Assembly: GCA_934670175.1 (NCBI GenBank) | Contig: CAKUOX010000021.1 | Coordinates: 1-36,319 of the forward strand | From: an uncultured Clostridia bacterium | GTDB taxonomy: Bacteria > Bacillota > Clostridia > Christensenellales > Aristaeellaceae | Length of the DNA: 36,319 bases | Reading direction: 5' to 3' | Shown: one piece after another, positions 28,883-36,319 of the stretch | Numbering within the stretch: position 1 is the stretch's first letter | How the letters are laid out: every line of letters begins with the position of its first letter | Translations under genes and position numbers: made by a program | Notes under the pieces: model-generated | Database searches by the model: none | Told to the model about the DNA's origin: nothing | What the model saw: only the letters and a program-made list of their open reading frames with translations

Positions 28883-30607
28883 ATGGACGCGATAAAGACC
28901 TACCGCCAATGGTGCGCCGATTTTGCGGATGACCGTGAAACCGCCGTCGAGCTAAAATCCATCGAAAACGACCCCGCCGAAATCGAGGATCGCTTTTACC
29001 GCGATCTCGAATTTGGTACGGCGGGCATGCGCGGCGTGCTCGGCGCAGGCACGAACCGCATGAACAAATACAACGTGCGCCGCGTGACGCGCGCGCTGGC
29101 CAAGTATATCCTCTCGCATCCCAGCGGCGCAGAAAAGGGCGTGGCCATCGCCTACGATTCCCGCCTGATGAGCGATGTGTTCGCCCGCGAAACCGCGCTG
29201 GTGCTGGCGGCTGCGGGCGTAAAGGCGCACCTGTTCCCCTCGCTGCGGCCGGTGCCGGTGCTCTCGTTCACGGTGCGGCACCTGGGCTGCATCGCGGGCG
29301 TGGTCATTACCGCCAGCCACAACCCCAGCAAATATAACGGCTATAAGGTCTACTGGACGGACGGCGGCCAGATGCCCCCCGAGTCCGTAAAGGGCATTAC
29401 CGACCTGCTGCCCGAAACCAGCTACGCCGAATCTCTGCCCATGGACGAGCAGGCCGCGCTGGACGCCGGACTGCTTGAATACATCAGCGCCGAGGTGGAC
29501 GATGCCTACATCGCCGCCGTCCGGAAGCTCTCCGTCAACCCCGAACTGGCGCGCGAGGTCGGCGCGACGCTGAAGATCGTATACACGCCGCTGCACGGCT
29601 CCGGCAACATTCCGGTGCGCCGCATTCTGAAGGAAATCGGCATGCAGAACGTGTACGTCGTGCCCGAGCAGGAGCTGCCGGATGGGCGCTTTCCCACCGT
29701 GCGCGTGCCCAACCCCGAGGAGCCGGACGCCTTCCGCCTGGCGCTGGAAATGCAGAAAAAGCTGGGCGCGGATCTGTGCATCGGCACGGATCCGGACTGC
29801 GACCGCGTGGGCATCGCCTGCATGACGGAGAATGGCCCGCGGCTGCTCAACGGCAACCAGATCGGCTGCGTGCTGCTGCATTACATTCTTTCGCAGAAGC
29901 AGGCGCGGGGCGAGCTGCCCGCAAACGCCGCGGCGGTCACGACCATCGTGTCCACGGACATGGCGGCGGCCATCGCCAGATCCTACGGCTGCGAAATGAT
30001 CGAGGTTCTGACGGGCTTCAAGTACATCGCCGAGCAGATCCATCTGTTTGAGACCACCGGCGCGCACAGCTTCATGTTCGGCTTTGAGGAATCCTTCGGT
30101 TTCCTCTCCGGCACAGATGTGCGCGACAAGGACGGCGTAAACGCCTGCCTGCTGATCGCCGAGGCCGCCTGCTGGTATAAGAAAACCTACAACTGCACGC
30201 TGGTGGACGCCATCGACCGCCTCTACGCGCAGTACGGCTACTACGGCGACAAGGTGACCTCCTTCGTGCTGCCGGGCAAGGACGGGCTTGAAAAGATGCA
30301 GCACCTGATGCGCGCGCTGCGCGAGGATCCGCCCAGGGTATTCGCGGGCGTGCGGGTCACAGCGCTGCGCGACTACCAGAAGTCCACCCGCGTGGAGGGC
30401 GCCAGGGTCGAGCCCCTCACCCTGCCCAAATCCAACGTGCTCTATTTCGAGCTTGAGGACGGCGCGTGGATATGCGTGCGCCCCAGCGGCACGGAGCCGA
30501 AGATCAAGCTGTATGTCAACGCGCGCACCGAGGCTCGCGAAATGACGGCGGCACTGCTGGAAAAGCTGTCCGGCGCAGCTGTCGAGGCGCTGAACGCGCG
30601 GATGTAA
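28883..30607 (+). CDS. pgcA: Phosphoglucomutase / phosphopentomutase-type alpha-phosphohexomutase
   Basis: A 574-aa enzyme that moves phosphate between C1 and C6 of hexoses. The phosphoserine loop is TASHNPSKYNG (143-153, Ser145), the metal loop GTDPDCDR (301-308), the sugar-specificity loop FGFEESFGFLSG, and the phosphate-binding RPSGTEPKIK near the C-terminus. The N-terminal LEFGTAGMRGVLGAGTNRMN is that of the PgcA/PGM2 subgroup, of usual length. GGAGGG precedes the ATG. Glucose 1-phosphate from this step can feed wall-polymer synthesis. A terminator follows at 30651. Confidence 0.93.
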   Translation: MDAIKTYRQWCADFADDRETAVELKSIENDPAEIEDRFYRDLEFGTAGMRGVLGAGTNRMNKYNVRRVTRALAKYILSHPSGAEKGVAIAYDSRLMSDVFARETALVLAAAGVKAHLFPSLRPVPVLSFTVRHLGCIAGVVITASHNPSKYNGYKVYWTDGGQMPPESVKGITDLLPETSYAESLPMDEQAALDAGLLEYISAEVDDAYIAAVRKLSVNPELAREVGATLKIVYTPLHGSGNIPVRRILKEIGMQNVYVVPEQELPDGRFPTVRVPNPEEPDAFRLALEMQKKLGADLCIGTDPDCDRVGIACMTENGPRLLNGNQIGCVLLHYILSQKQARGELPANAAAVTTIVSTDMAAAIARSYGCEMIEVLTGFKYIAEQIHLFETTGAHSFMFGFEESFGFLSGTDVRDKDGVNACLLIAEAACWYKKTYNCTLVDAIDRLYAQYGYYGDKVTSFVLPGKDGLEKMQHLMRALREDPPRVFAGVRVTALRDYQKSTRVEGARVEPLTLPKSNVLYFELEDGAWICVRPSGTEPKIKLYVNARTEAREMTAALLEKLSGAAVEALNARM

Positions 30608-30650
30608 AACACTGCGGCGGCGCGAATGGCAGCGCATCGCGCTTATTCAA

Positions 30651-30693
30651 AATCCCCCGACCGGTCGGCGGCTGGGGGATTCTGTCCTTTTTT
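30651..30693 (+). terminator. Intrinsic terminator after pgcA
   Basis: AATCCCCC (30651-30658) pairs with GGGGGATT (30674-30681), followed by CTGTCC and a run of six T. Confidence 0.8.
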
Positions 30694-30736
30694 GCCGAAA
30701 ACCTGCCGCTTTTTTGCAAGTTTTTTCCTGCGGTGC

Positions 30737-30765
30737 TTGCAAATGGCGTTCATTTCATATACACT
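30737..30765 (+). promoter_or_regulatory. Promoter of ychF
   Basis: TTGCAA (30737-30742), 17 bp, TACACT (30760-30765). The expected start near 30772 gives a leader of about 72 nt. Confidence 0.6.
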
Positions 30766-30843
30766 GTGTATGGAAGTCTGCGCTCATCCGGAGGCATGTC
30801 CTTCGCCGAAGAGCGCCGCTGCAATCTAGGAGGAAATCGAGAA

Positions 30844-31941
30844 ATGAAACTCGGCGTTGTGGGCCTGCCGAACGTCGGCAAGAGCACCCTGTTCAATGCG
30901 ATCACCTGCGCGGGCGCGCAGGCCGCAAACTATCCCTTCTGCACCATCGAACCGAACACCGGCATCGTCGCCGTACCGGATCACCGGCTGGACGTGCTGG
31001 CCGAAATGTATCATCCGGAGAAGTACACCCCCGCCACGCTGGAATTTGTGGACATTGCGGGGCTCGTGAAGGGCGCGAGCCGCGGCGAGGGACTGGGCAA
31101 CAAGTTTCTCTCCCACATCCGCGAGGTAGACGCCATCGTGCATGTGGTGCGCTGCTTTGAGGATGACAACGTGATCCATGTAGATGGCAGCGTCGATCCC
31201 GCGCGCGACATCGACGTGATCAATACCGAGCTGATTCTGGCGGACACCGAAACCGTGACCAAGCGCTGCGAGCGCGCCGCCGCCATGGTGAAAAAGGGCG
31301 AAAAGAAATACGCGCTCGAGGCCGAGGCAGGTCAGCTGCTGCTGGCGCACCTGAACGCGGGCAAGCCCGCCCGCACCGCGCCGCTGAACGACGAGCAGCG
31401 CGCCGCCGTGCACGACTGGTTCCTGCTGACGATGAAGAAGGTCATCTATGCCGCGAACATCGGCGAGGAGGATTTGGGCAAGAATGAAAACGCGCTGCCG
31501 CTGGTGCAGCCCGTGCGCGAAATCGCCGAGTCCGAGGGCGCTCAGGTGCTGGTGATCTGTGCGCAGGTCGAGGAGGACATCTCTCAGATGGAGCCGGATG
31601 AGAAGCAGATGTTCCTGGAGGACATGGGCATCGGGCAGAGCGGTCTGGATCGCCTGGTCACGCTGAGCTACAGTCTGCTGGGGCTGATCTCCTACCTGAC
31701 GGCCGGCCCCAAGGAGGTGCGCGCCTGGACGATCGAAAAGGGCACCAAGGCGCCGCAGGCCGCTGGCAAGATCCACAGCGACTTTGAGCGCGGCTTCATT
31801 CGCGCCGAGATCGTGCCCTATGAGGATCTGGTACGCGAGGGCTCCATCAACGCCTGCAAGGAAAAGGGACTGGTGCGCAGCGAGGGCAAGGATTATGTAA
31901 TGAAGGACGGCGACGTGACGCTGTTCCGCTTCAATGTCTAG
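30844..31941 (+). CDS. ychF: Redox-regulated ATPase YchF (Obg-like)
   Basis: A 365-aa P-loop protein of the OLA1/YchF group, which prefers ATP to GTP and binds ribosomes. Walker A is GLPNVGKST (7-15) with NYPFCTIEPN typical of the family; FVDIAGLVKGASRGEGLGN is the G3 and switch II region; the C-terminal part is a TGS domain ending FERGFIRAEIVPYEDL and GDVTLFRFNV. AGGAGG precedes the ATG. A longer frame that starts inside pgcA is not real. Its stop codon overlaps the start of the next gene by 8 nt. Confidence 0.96.
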   Translation: MKLGVVGLPNVGKSTLFNAITCAGAQAANYPFCTIEPNTGIVAVPDHRLDVLAEMYHPEKYTPATLEFVDIAGLVKGASRGEGLGNKFLSHIREVDAIVHVVRCFEDDNVIHVDGSVDPARDIDVINTELILADTETVTKRCERAAAMVKKGEKKYALEAEAGQLLLAHLNAGKPARTAPLNDEQRAAVHDWFLLTMKKVIYAANIGEEDLGKNENALPLVQPVREIAESEGAQVLVICAQVEEDISQMEPDEKQMFLEDMGIGQSGLDRLVTLSYSLLGLISYLTAGPKEVRAWTIEKGTKAPQAAGKIHSDFERGFIRAEIVPYEDLVREGSINACKEKGLVRSEGKDYVMKDGDVTLFRFNV

Positions 31942-32908
31942 GCTCATCATCCGCATTCGGCAATATGAGCTGCCAAAGCAGCGCCCCAGCCGCAGATGGG
32001 CGCTGGGGCTGTACCTGCTGGCAGGGGCGGGGCTATTCATTTCGAGCCTGCTCTGCGGCGTGCTTTTCCGGAACGTGGATGCGCAGTACACGCTGACGGT
32101 CGTCGATCTGCTCTTCTATCTGCCCTTCGTCGCGCTGCCGATCCTTCTGGGCGTGCGGCGCCGGCCTGAAACGCTGGAGGCCTATCGCCCCGGCGGACTG
32201 TCGCTGTCCAATGCGATACTGATTGCGCTGCTGGCGGTAGCGGGACTGCTGTTCATGAACAGCCTGACCGTGCTCTGGTCGATCCTGCTGCAAAAGCTCG
32301 GGCTGGTCTTTCCCGCAAGCAATGTCCCTACGCCCACCGGCAAGGGCAGTCTGATGCTGAGCATATTTACCGTAGCGGTGCTCCCCGCCATATGCGAGGA
32401 ATTCCTGTTTCGCGGCGCGATCTTCTCCGCCCTCGAGCCTGAAGGCACGCGCCACGCCATGGTCATATCGTCGCTGCTGTTCATGGGACTGCATGGTTCC
32501 CTGAACGGCGCGCCGGTGCAGTTCCTGCTGGGCATGATCATCTGCTATCTGACCTGGAGCTGCAACAGCATTTACGCGGGCATGATCTACCACATGGTTC
32601 ACAATGCCACGACGGTCATACTGATGTATATTCAATCGGGCTTGGACGTAACCGCCGAAGCGCCCGACTACCTTGCTGCCATCGGCGGCCTGACGGGCGT
32701 GTTTGCGCTGCTGCTGGACATGCTGCTCCTTGGCGGACTGATGCTGCTTCTGCTGCGTCCGTTCAGGATTCGCGCGCTGCTGAGCGGCGCGCCAAAAATG
32801 CCGCGCAAAAAAATACCACTCAGCCGCAAGGGGCGGTGGGCCGTCGTTATTATTATCGTGCTTCTGCTGACCCTCTATGCGCTGACCCTTCTTGGGGCGC
32901 TGCTGTGA
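31934..32908 (+). CDS. CPBP-family intramembrane glutamic endopeptidase
   Basis: A 324-aa protein with about eight membrane helices, of the Rce1/CAAX-like (CPBP, Abi) family. The active-site motif is ICEEFLFRG (153-161, Glu155-Glu156 and Arg160), the second motif is FMGLHGS (183-189, His187), and the third is YHMVHNATT (219-227). In bacteria such proteases take part in maturation of peptides or in envelope stress; the substrate is unknown. The start overlaps ychF by 8 nt, so translation is coupled. The last helix ends at the C-terminus after a basic loop (PRKKIPLSRKGR). Confidence 0.87.
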   Translation: MSRLIIRIRQYELPKQRPSRRWALGLYLLAGAGLFISSLLCGVLFRNVDAQYTLTVVDLLFYLPFVALPILLGVRRRPETLEAYRPGGLSLSNAILIALLAVAGLLFMNSLTVLWSILLQKLGLVFPASNVPTPTGKGSLMLSIFTVAVLPAICEEFLFRGAIFSALEPEGTRHAMVISSLLFMGLHGSLNGAPVQFLLGMIICYLTWSCNSIYAGMIYHMVHNATTVILMYIQSGLDVTAEAPDYLAAIGGLTGVFALLLDMLLLGGLMLLLLRPFRIRALLSGAPKMPRKKIPLSRKGRWAVVIIIVLLLTLYALTLLGALL

Positions 32909-32923
32909 CAGGTAAAAAGACAA

Positions 32924-33400
32924 ATGAACGCAAGCATTATCTGCGTGGGCAAGCTCCGCGAAAGGTGGCAGCAGGAGGGCTGCGCCGAGTATCTGAAGCG
33001 GCTCTCGCGCTACGGAAAATATGAAATCCTTCAGCTGGACGACCTGCGCGAGCCGGAAAACGCCAGCCCCGCGCAGATCCGCCAGATCATGCAGCGCGAG
33101 GGCGCGGCGATCCTTTCGCGCATTCGCCCGAACGACCGCGTGGTCGCGCTGTGCGTAAAGGCACCCGCGCCGGATTCGGTGAAGCTATCTGAAATGATGC
33201 AGCAATGGGCGCAGGACGGACGGCGCACCGTGCTGGTCATCGGCGGCTCGAACGGCCTTTCCGACGAGGTAATCGCCCGCGCCGACCATAAGCTGTCCTT
33301 TTCCAACCTCACCTTCCCCCACGGCCTGATGCGCGTGATCCTGCTGGAGCAACTGTACCGCGCCGAGCGCATACGGACGGGAGAAAAGTATCATAAGTAA
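32924..33400 (+). CDS. rlmH: 23S rRNA pseudouridine-1915 N3-methyltransferase
   Basis: A 158-aa SPOUT methyltransferase. It methylates pseudouridine 1915 in helix 69 of 23S rRNA in the assembled ribosome. Signatures are SIICVGKLRERW (4-15), VLVIGGSNGLSDEV in the SAM-binding knot, KLSFSNLTFPHGLMRVILLEQLYRA, and the C-terminal GEKYHK. Length is exactly that of the family. It begins 15 nt after the CPBP gene with a weak ribosome site and is followed by a strong terminator, so ychF-CPBP-rlmH make one unit. Confidence 0.96.
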   Translation: MNASIICVGKLRERWQQEGCAEYLKRLSRYGKYEILQLDDLREPENASPAQIRQIMQREGAAILSRIRPNDRVVALCVKAPAPDSVKLSEMMQQWAQDGRRTVLVIGGSNGLSDEVIARADHKLSFSNLTFPHGLMRVILLEQLYRAERIRTGEKYHK

Positions 33401-33406
33401 GATGGG

Positions 33407-33442
33407 GCCCTGCGATTCTGAAACGAAGTCGCAGGGCTTTTT
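33407..33442 (+). terminator. Intrinsic terminator after rlmH
   Basis: GCCCTGCGA (33407-33415) pairs with TCGCAGGGC (33429-33437), followed at once by five T. Confidence 0.9.
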
Positions 33443-33518
33443 CATGATAAGAATCAGCAAAACCTGTTTTTTGCGAATCGACAGGTTCCAAGGAGGCGCA
33501 GTGAAAACCCCTGTCGCG

Positions 33519-33971
33519 TTACTCCGTTTCCTTCAGCCGCGCCAGCAGTTCTTCAATGCGCGATTCGCCGTAGACCTCCACGCCATGCGCCTTCAGCAGC
33601 GCAGCCGCAACGCCGTCGCCCTTCACGCGCACGCCGGCAAAGCTGCCATCGTAGATCTCGCCCGAGCCGCAGGAGGGGCTGCGCTCCTTGAGCAGCGCAA
33701 AGCGCGCGCCAAACAGCTTTGCCAGCTTCAGCGCTTCCTGCGCGCCGCGTTCGAATTCAGGCGTTACATCTGTGCCGTCGCGGGCAATCACGCGCGTGCC
33801 GCGGCGCTCTGCAGGCGCACGGGGCGTGGGCAGACCGCCGTAAATCTCGGGGCACACGGGAACGAGCTGCGCGCGGCGCATCAGCGCGTCCAGCCCGTCA
33901 ATGCGCTTGCCGTCGCCCGCATAGCGACAGCGCGCGCCCAGCAGGCACGCGCTCACCAGCACGACAGGCAT
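33519..33971 (-). CDS. DUF523 family protein
   Basis: A 150-aa protein of the DUF523 family. It shows the family's cysteine motifs: VSACLLGARCRYAGDG (6-21), PVCPEIYGGLPTPR (38-51) and LKERSPSCGSGEIYDG (93-108). The conserved cysteines suggest metal or redox chemistry, but the family function is not established. Its ATG overlaps the stop of the aldo/keto reductase by one base (TGATG), so the two are translationally coupled. Confidence 0.88.
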   Translation of the reverse strand: MPVVLVSACLLGARCRYAGDGKRIDGLDALMRRAQLVPVCPEIYGGLPTPRAPAERRGTRVIARDGTDVTPEFERGAQEALKLAKLFGARFALLKERSPSCGSGEIYDGSFAGVRVKGDGVAAALLKAHGVEVYGESRIEELLARLKETE

Positions 33972-35155
33972 CAGGCCTTACGCTCGCTGCGGCGCTGCGC
34001 CTCGTCGCGCTCACGGCAGATCTGCGCCCATGAGGGCATCTTGCTGAGCCGCTCCGCCAGATCCGCCATCGCGGCGGGCACGTCGATCTGCTGCGGACAG
34101 ATCTGCGCGCACGCGCCGCAGCCGATGCACGCGCTCGGGCGCTTATCCTCGGGCAGCGCCTCAACGCCCATGCTGACATTGAAGCTGCTGGCAAAGCGCA
34201 GCTCGTTGTAATAGGAAATGAGCCTGGGAATATCCAGCCCCATCGGGCAGCCGTCGCAGCAATAGCGGCAGCCGGTGCACGGCAGCGACTGCTTCATGCC
34301 CTCGGCCACCTCCAGCAGCGCAGCCTGCTCGGCCTCGCTCAGCGGGCGGCGTGCCTCGAAGATACGCAGGTTGTCGCGCATCTGTCCGGCGGCGGACATG
34401 CCGCTGAGCACCACCGTGACGTTCGGCAGGCCCTGCAAAAAGTCAAACGCCCACGCCTGCGCGCTCACATTGGGACGCAGCGCGCCGAGCTTCGCCATCT
34501 GTTCGTCGGTCAGCTTCGTCAGCCGTCCGCCGCGCAGCGGCTCCATCACCCACACGGGAATGCCGTACTGCGCCAGCAGCGCGCACTTCGCCTTCGCATC
34601 CTGAAGCGTCCAGTCCAGATAATTCAGCTGGATCTGGCAAAACTCCATATCCCCGCCGCAGCGGTCGAGAAAGGCCTTCAGGCAGTCCAGCCCGCCGTGC
34701 GAGGAAAAGCCCAAATGCCGGATGCGCCCGAGGCGCTTCTGCTCCACAAAGTAGTCGATGATGCCCCACTGCGGGTCGAGATAGGTGTGCATGGATTTTT
34801 CGTAAACGTTGTGCAGCAGGTAAAAATCGAAGTACTCCACGCCGCACTTTTCCAGCTGGCGTTCAAAGATTGCTGCCGGATCGTAGCTCTTGCTGATCTG
34901 ATGCCCCGGAAATTTATCCGCCAGATTCCACTTTTCGCGCGGATATTTCGAAAGCGCCTGCGCCAGCGCAGTTTCGGACTTGCCGCCGTGATACGGCCAG
35001 GCGGTGTCAAAATAATTCACGCCGCCCGCAATGGCGCTGTCCACCATTTCCTGAAGCTGTGCCTGATCGATCTCGCCGTTTTCCAGCTGCGGCAGGCGCA
35101 TCGCGCCGAAGCCCAGCATGGACAGGCTTTCGCCATGAAAATCATTGTAGATCAT
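33971..35155 (-). CDS. Aldo/keto reductase with C-terminal ferredoxin-type 4Fe-4S domain
   Basis: A 394-aa protein. Residues 1-280 form the (beta/alpha)8 reductase barrel: GFGAMRLPQ near the N-terminus, NYFDTAWPYHGGKSE with the catalytic Asp and Tyr, and later DFYLLHNV and LGFSSHGG. The C-terminal part holds cysteine motifs CTGCRYCCDGCP and CIGCGACAQICP, able to carry one or two iron-sulfur clusters. Such proteins are common in clostridia and their substrates are mostly unknown. GGGAGG precedes the ATG, and a promoter lies upstream. It leads a two-gene unit with the DUF523 gene. Confidence 0.9.
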   Translation of the reverse strand: MIYNDFHGESLSMLGFGAMRLPQLENGEIDQAQLQEMVDSAIAGGVNYFDTAWPYHGGKSETALAQALSKYPREKWNLADKFPGHQISKSYDPAAIFERQLEKCGVEYFDFYLLHNVYEKSMHTYLDPQWGIIDYFVEQKRLGRIRHLGFSSHGGLDCLKAFLDRCGGDMEFCQIQLNYLDWTLQDAKAKCALLAQYGIPVWVMEPLRGGRLTKLTDEQMAKLGALRPNVSAQAWAFDFLQGLPNVTVVLSGMSAAGQMRDNLRIFEARRPLSEAEQAALLEVAEGMKQSLPCTGCRYCCDGCPMGLDIPRLISYYNELRFASSFNVSMGVEALPEDKRPSACIGCGACAQICPQQIDVPAAMADLAERLSKMPSWAQICRERDEAQRRSERKA

Positions 35156-35194
35156 TTATGTATCCCTCCCAAAGCGTCTTCCAGACCCAAACCG

Positions 35195-35224
35195 ATTATA
35201 ACATATCCTTTGTACTGCCTGCAA
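35195..35224 (-). promoter_or_regulatory. Promoter of the aldo/keto reductase-DUF523 unit
   Basis: On the minus strand TTGCAG (35219-35224), 18 bp, TATAAT (35195-35200). Confidence 0.6.
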
Positions 35225-35300
35225 GGTCGGCTTTTTTGTTAACATTCCCTGATTTGTTGTGTCCGGCAGGATTTCTATACCTTGAATTTACATCTGATAG

Positions 35301-35329
35301 TTGAAAAAGCTGTGAAATTGTGCTAAACT
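35301..35329 (+). promoter_or_regulatory. Promoter of the trigger factor gene
   Basis: TTGAAA (35301-35306), 17 bp, TAAACT (35324-35329). The expected start near 35336 leaves a leader of about 38 nt. Confidence 0.55.
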
Positions 35330-35373
35330 GCATAAGATTGAATTGCTATGTCAATGGCAGGAGGAGATTCCAA

Positions 35374-36319
35374 ATGACTACCACTTATGAAAAGCTGTCT
35401 TCCAACAAGGTCAAGCTGGGCTTTACCGTTGAACCCGAGAAATTTGAAGAAGGTATTGCCAAGGCCTATCGCAAGATGGTTAAAAAAATCAGCATCCCCG
35501 GCTTCCGCAAGGGCAAGGCGCCCATGAAGGTGATCGAGGCGCACTACGGCGAAAGCGTTTTCTATGAGGAAGCCTTCGACGCGATCTTCCCTGAGATCTA
35601 TCAGGAAGCGCTGAAGGAGCACAACGTCGAGGTCGTGGATCGTCCTGAGCTGGATGTGCAGGAAATCGGCCGCGGCAAGGAGCTGAAGTTCACGGTTGAG
35701 GTGTTCGTGCGCCCCGACGTGGAGCTGGGTCAGTACAAGAACCTGGGCATCGTCAAGACGGTGGACGAAGTGACCGAGGACGATGTGAAGGCCGAGATCG
35801 AGCGCGCGCGCGACCGCGCCGCCCGCTGGGTGAGCGTCGAGCGCCCCGCCAAGCTGGATGACCAGGTAGACATCAACTACAAGGGCTTCCTGGGCGAAGA
35901 GCAGTTTGAAGGCGGCACCGCCGATAACTACGAGCTGGTGCTGGGCTCCGGCTCCTTCATCCCCGGCTTTGAAGATCAGCTCGTCGGCGCCGAAACCGGT
36001 GCGGACGTAGATGTGAACGTCACCTTCCCCGAGCAGTATCATGCCGAAAACCTGGCGGGCAAGGCCGTGGTGTTCCATGTGCATGTCAACGGCATCCGCG
36101 AAAAGGAAATGCCCGAGCTGGACGACGATTTCGTGAAGGAAGCGTCCGAGACCGCCAACACTGTTGAAGAATACAAGGCCGAGATCCGTGAGCGTCTGGA
36201 AAAGCAGGCCGACAACCGCGCCGAGGCCGCCTTCGAAAACGAAGTGATCGAAAAGGTTTCCGAGAACGCCAAGGTGGACATTCCGCAGGCGATGATCGAG
36301 GATCAGATCGACAACATGC
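35374..36319 (+). CDS. tig: Trigger factor, N-terminal 315 residues (cut by window edge)
   Basis: A ribosome-bound chaperone and prolyl isomerase. The ribosome-docking signature is GFRKGKAP (43-50) in the N-terminal domain. The FKBP-type isomerase domain covers about 155-240 (VDINYKGFLGEEQFEGG, GSGSFIPGFEDQLVG, VTFPEQYHAENLAGK), and the start of the helical C-terminal domain follows (ELDDDFVKEASE). The last third lies beyond the window. GGAGG precedes the ATG. The frame is open to the right edge. In many Bacillota clpP and clpX follow tig, which cannot be checked here. Confidence 0.96.
   Translation, partial: MTTTYEKLSSNKVKLGFTVEPEKFEEGIAKAYRKMVKKISIPGFRKGKAPMKVIEAHYGESVFYEEAFDAIFPEIYQEALKEHNVEVVDRPELDVQEIGRGKELKFTVEVFVRPDVELGQYKNLGIVKTVDEVTEDDVKAEIERARDRAARWVSVERPAKLDDQVDINYKGFLGEEQFEGGTADNYELVLGSGSFIPGFEDQLVGAETGADVDVNVTFPEQYHAENLAGKAVVFHVHVNGIREKEMPELDDDFVKEASETANTVEEYKAEIRERLEKQADNRAEAAFENEVIEKVSENAKVDIPQAMIEDQIDNM

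Noticed and set aside
30466..30843. N-terminal extension of YchF
   Set aside because: It begins inside pgcA, crosses a terminator and a promoter, and the conserved protein starts at the ATG with AGGAGG at 30844.

Overview
The window looks like the chromosome of a member of the Bacillota (Clostridia-like). Supporting signs are strong AGGAGG-type ribosome sites before nearly every gene, many SigA-type promoters with 16-18 bp spacers, and families such as YhaM exoribonuclease, RlmH, TagB/LicD wall-polymer enzymes, CPBP protease and an aldo/keto reductase with a ferredoxin tail. Most of the window is GC-rich (hand-counted 60-base lines near 12,300 and 14,400 give 75% and 70%). No rRNA, tRNA, CRISPR array, transposase or phage gene was seen. 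Genus was not determined.

Region 1 (about 160-11,990) stands out. It is a compact block, minus strand except for its regulator, with lower GC (sample lines 38-50%). Its order of transcription is: a LacI-type repressor (opposite strand); a consensus promoter with a 12-bp palindromic operator just downstream of the -10 box; a roughly 200-nt leader; an Anabaena-sensory-rhodopsin-transducer-like small protein; a CUT2 ABC importer (one fused double ATPase, two permeases, one binding protein); two stem-loops; then a four-gene acetoin-dehydrogenase-like 2-oxo-acid dehydrogenase complex (E1alpha, E1beta, E2, E3). The same 12-bp operator palindrome recurs inside the E2 gene. No kinase, isomerase or aldolase lies in the block. 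I infer an imported compound that is handled directly by the dehydrogenase complex. To the left, a GC-rich rhaA (L-rhamnose isomerase) is cut by the window edge, so a link to rhamnose is possible but uncertain.

Region 2 (12,058-20,241) is GC-rich: a Gfo/Idh/MocA oxidoreductase with its own palindrome-bearing promoter; an Lrp/AsnC regulator divergent from an EamA exporter with a structured leader; a TagB/TagF-type glycerophosphotransferase and LicD pair; pseudouridine catabolism genes psuK-psuG; and an SH3/NlpC-P60 cell-wall hydrolase.

Region 3 (20,242-21,507) holds an ADP-ribosylglycohydrolase of lower GC, flanked by two related hairpins that share an identical 16-nt motif.

Region 4 (21,508-36,319) is housekeeping-like: ABC-F ATPase, RlmI-like methyltransferase, a thymidine kinase fused to a GNAT acetyltransferase, TmcAL, a small PH-like membrane protein, YhaM, a rubrerythrin-like protein, phosphoglucomutase, YchF, CPBP protease, RlmH, DUF523, aldo/keto reductase, and trigger factor running off the right edge.
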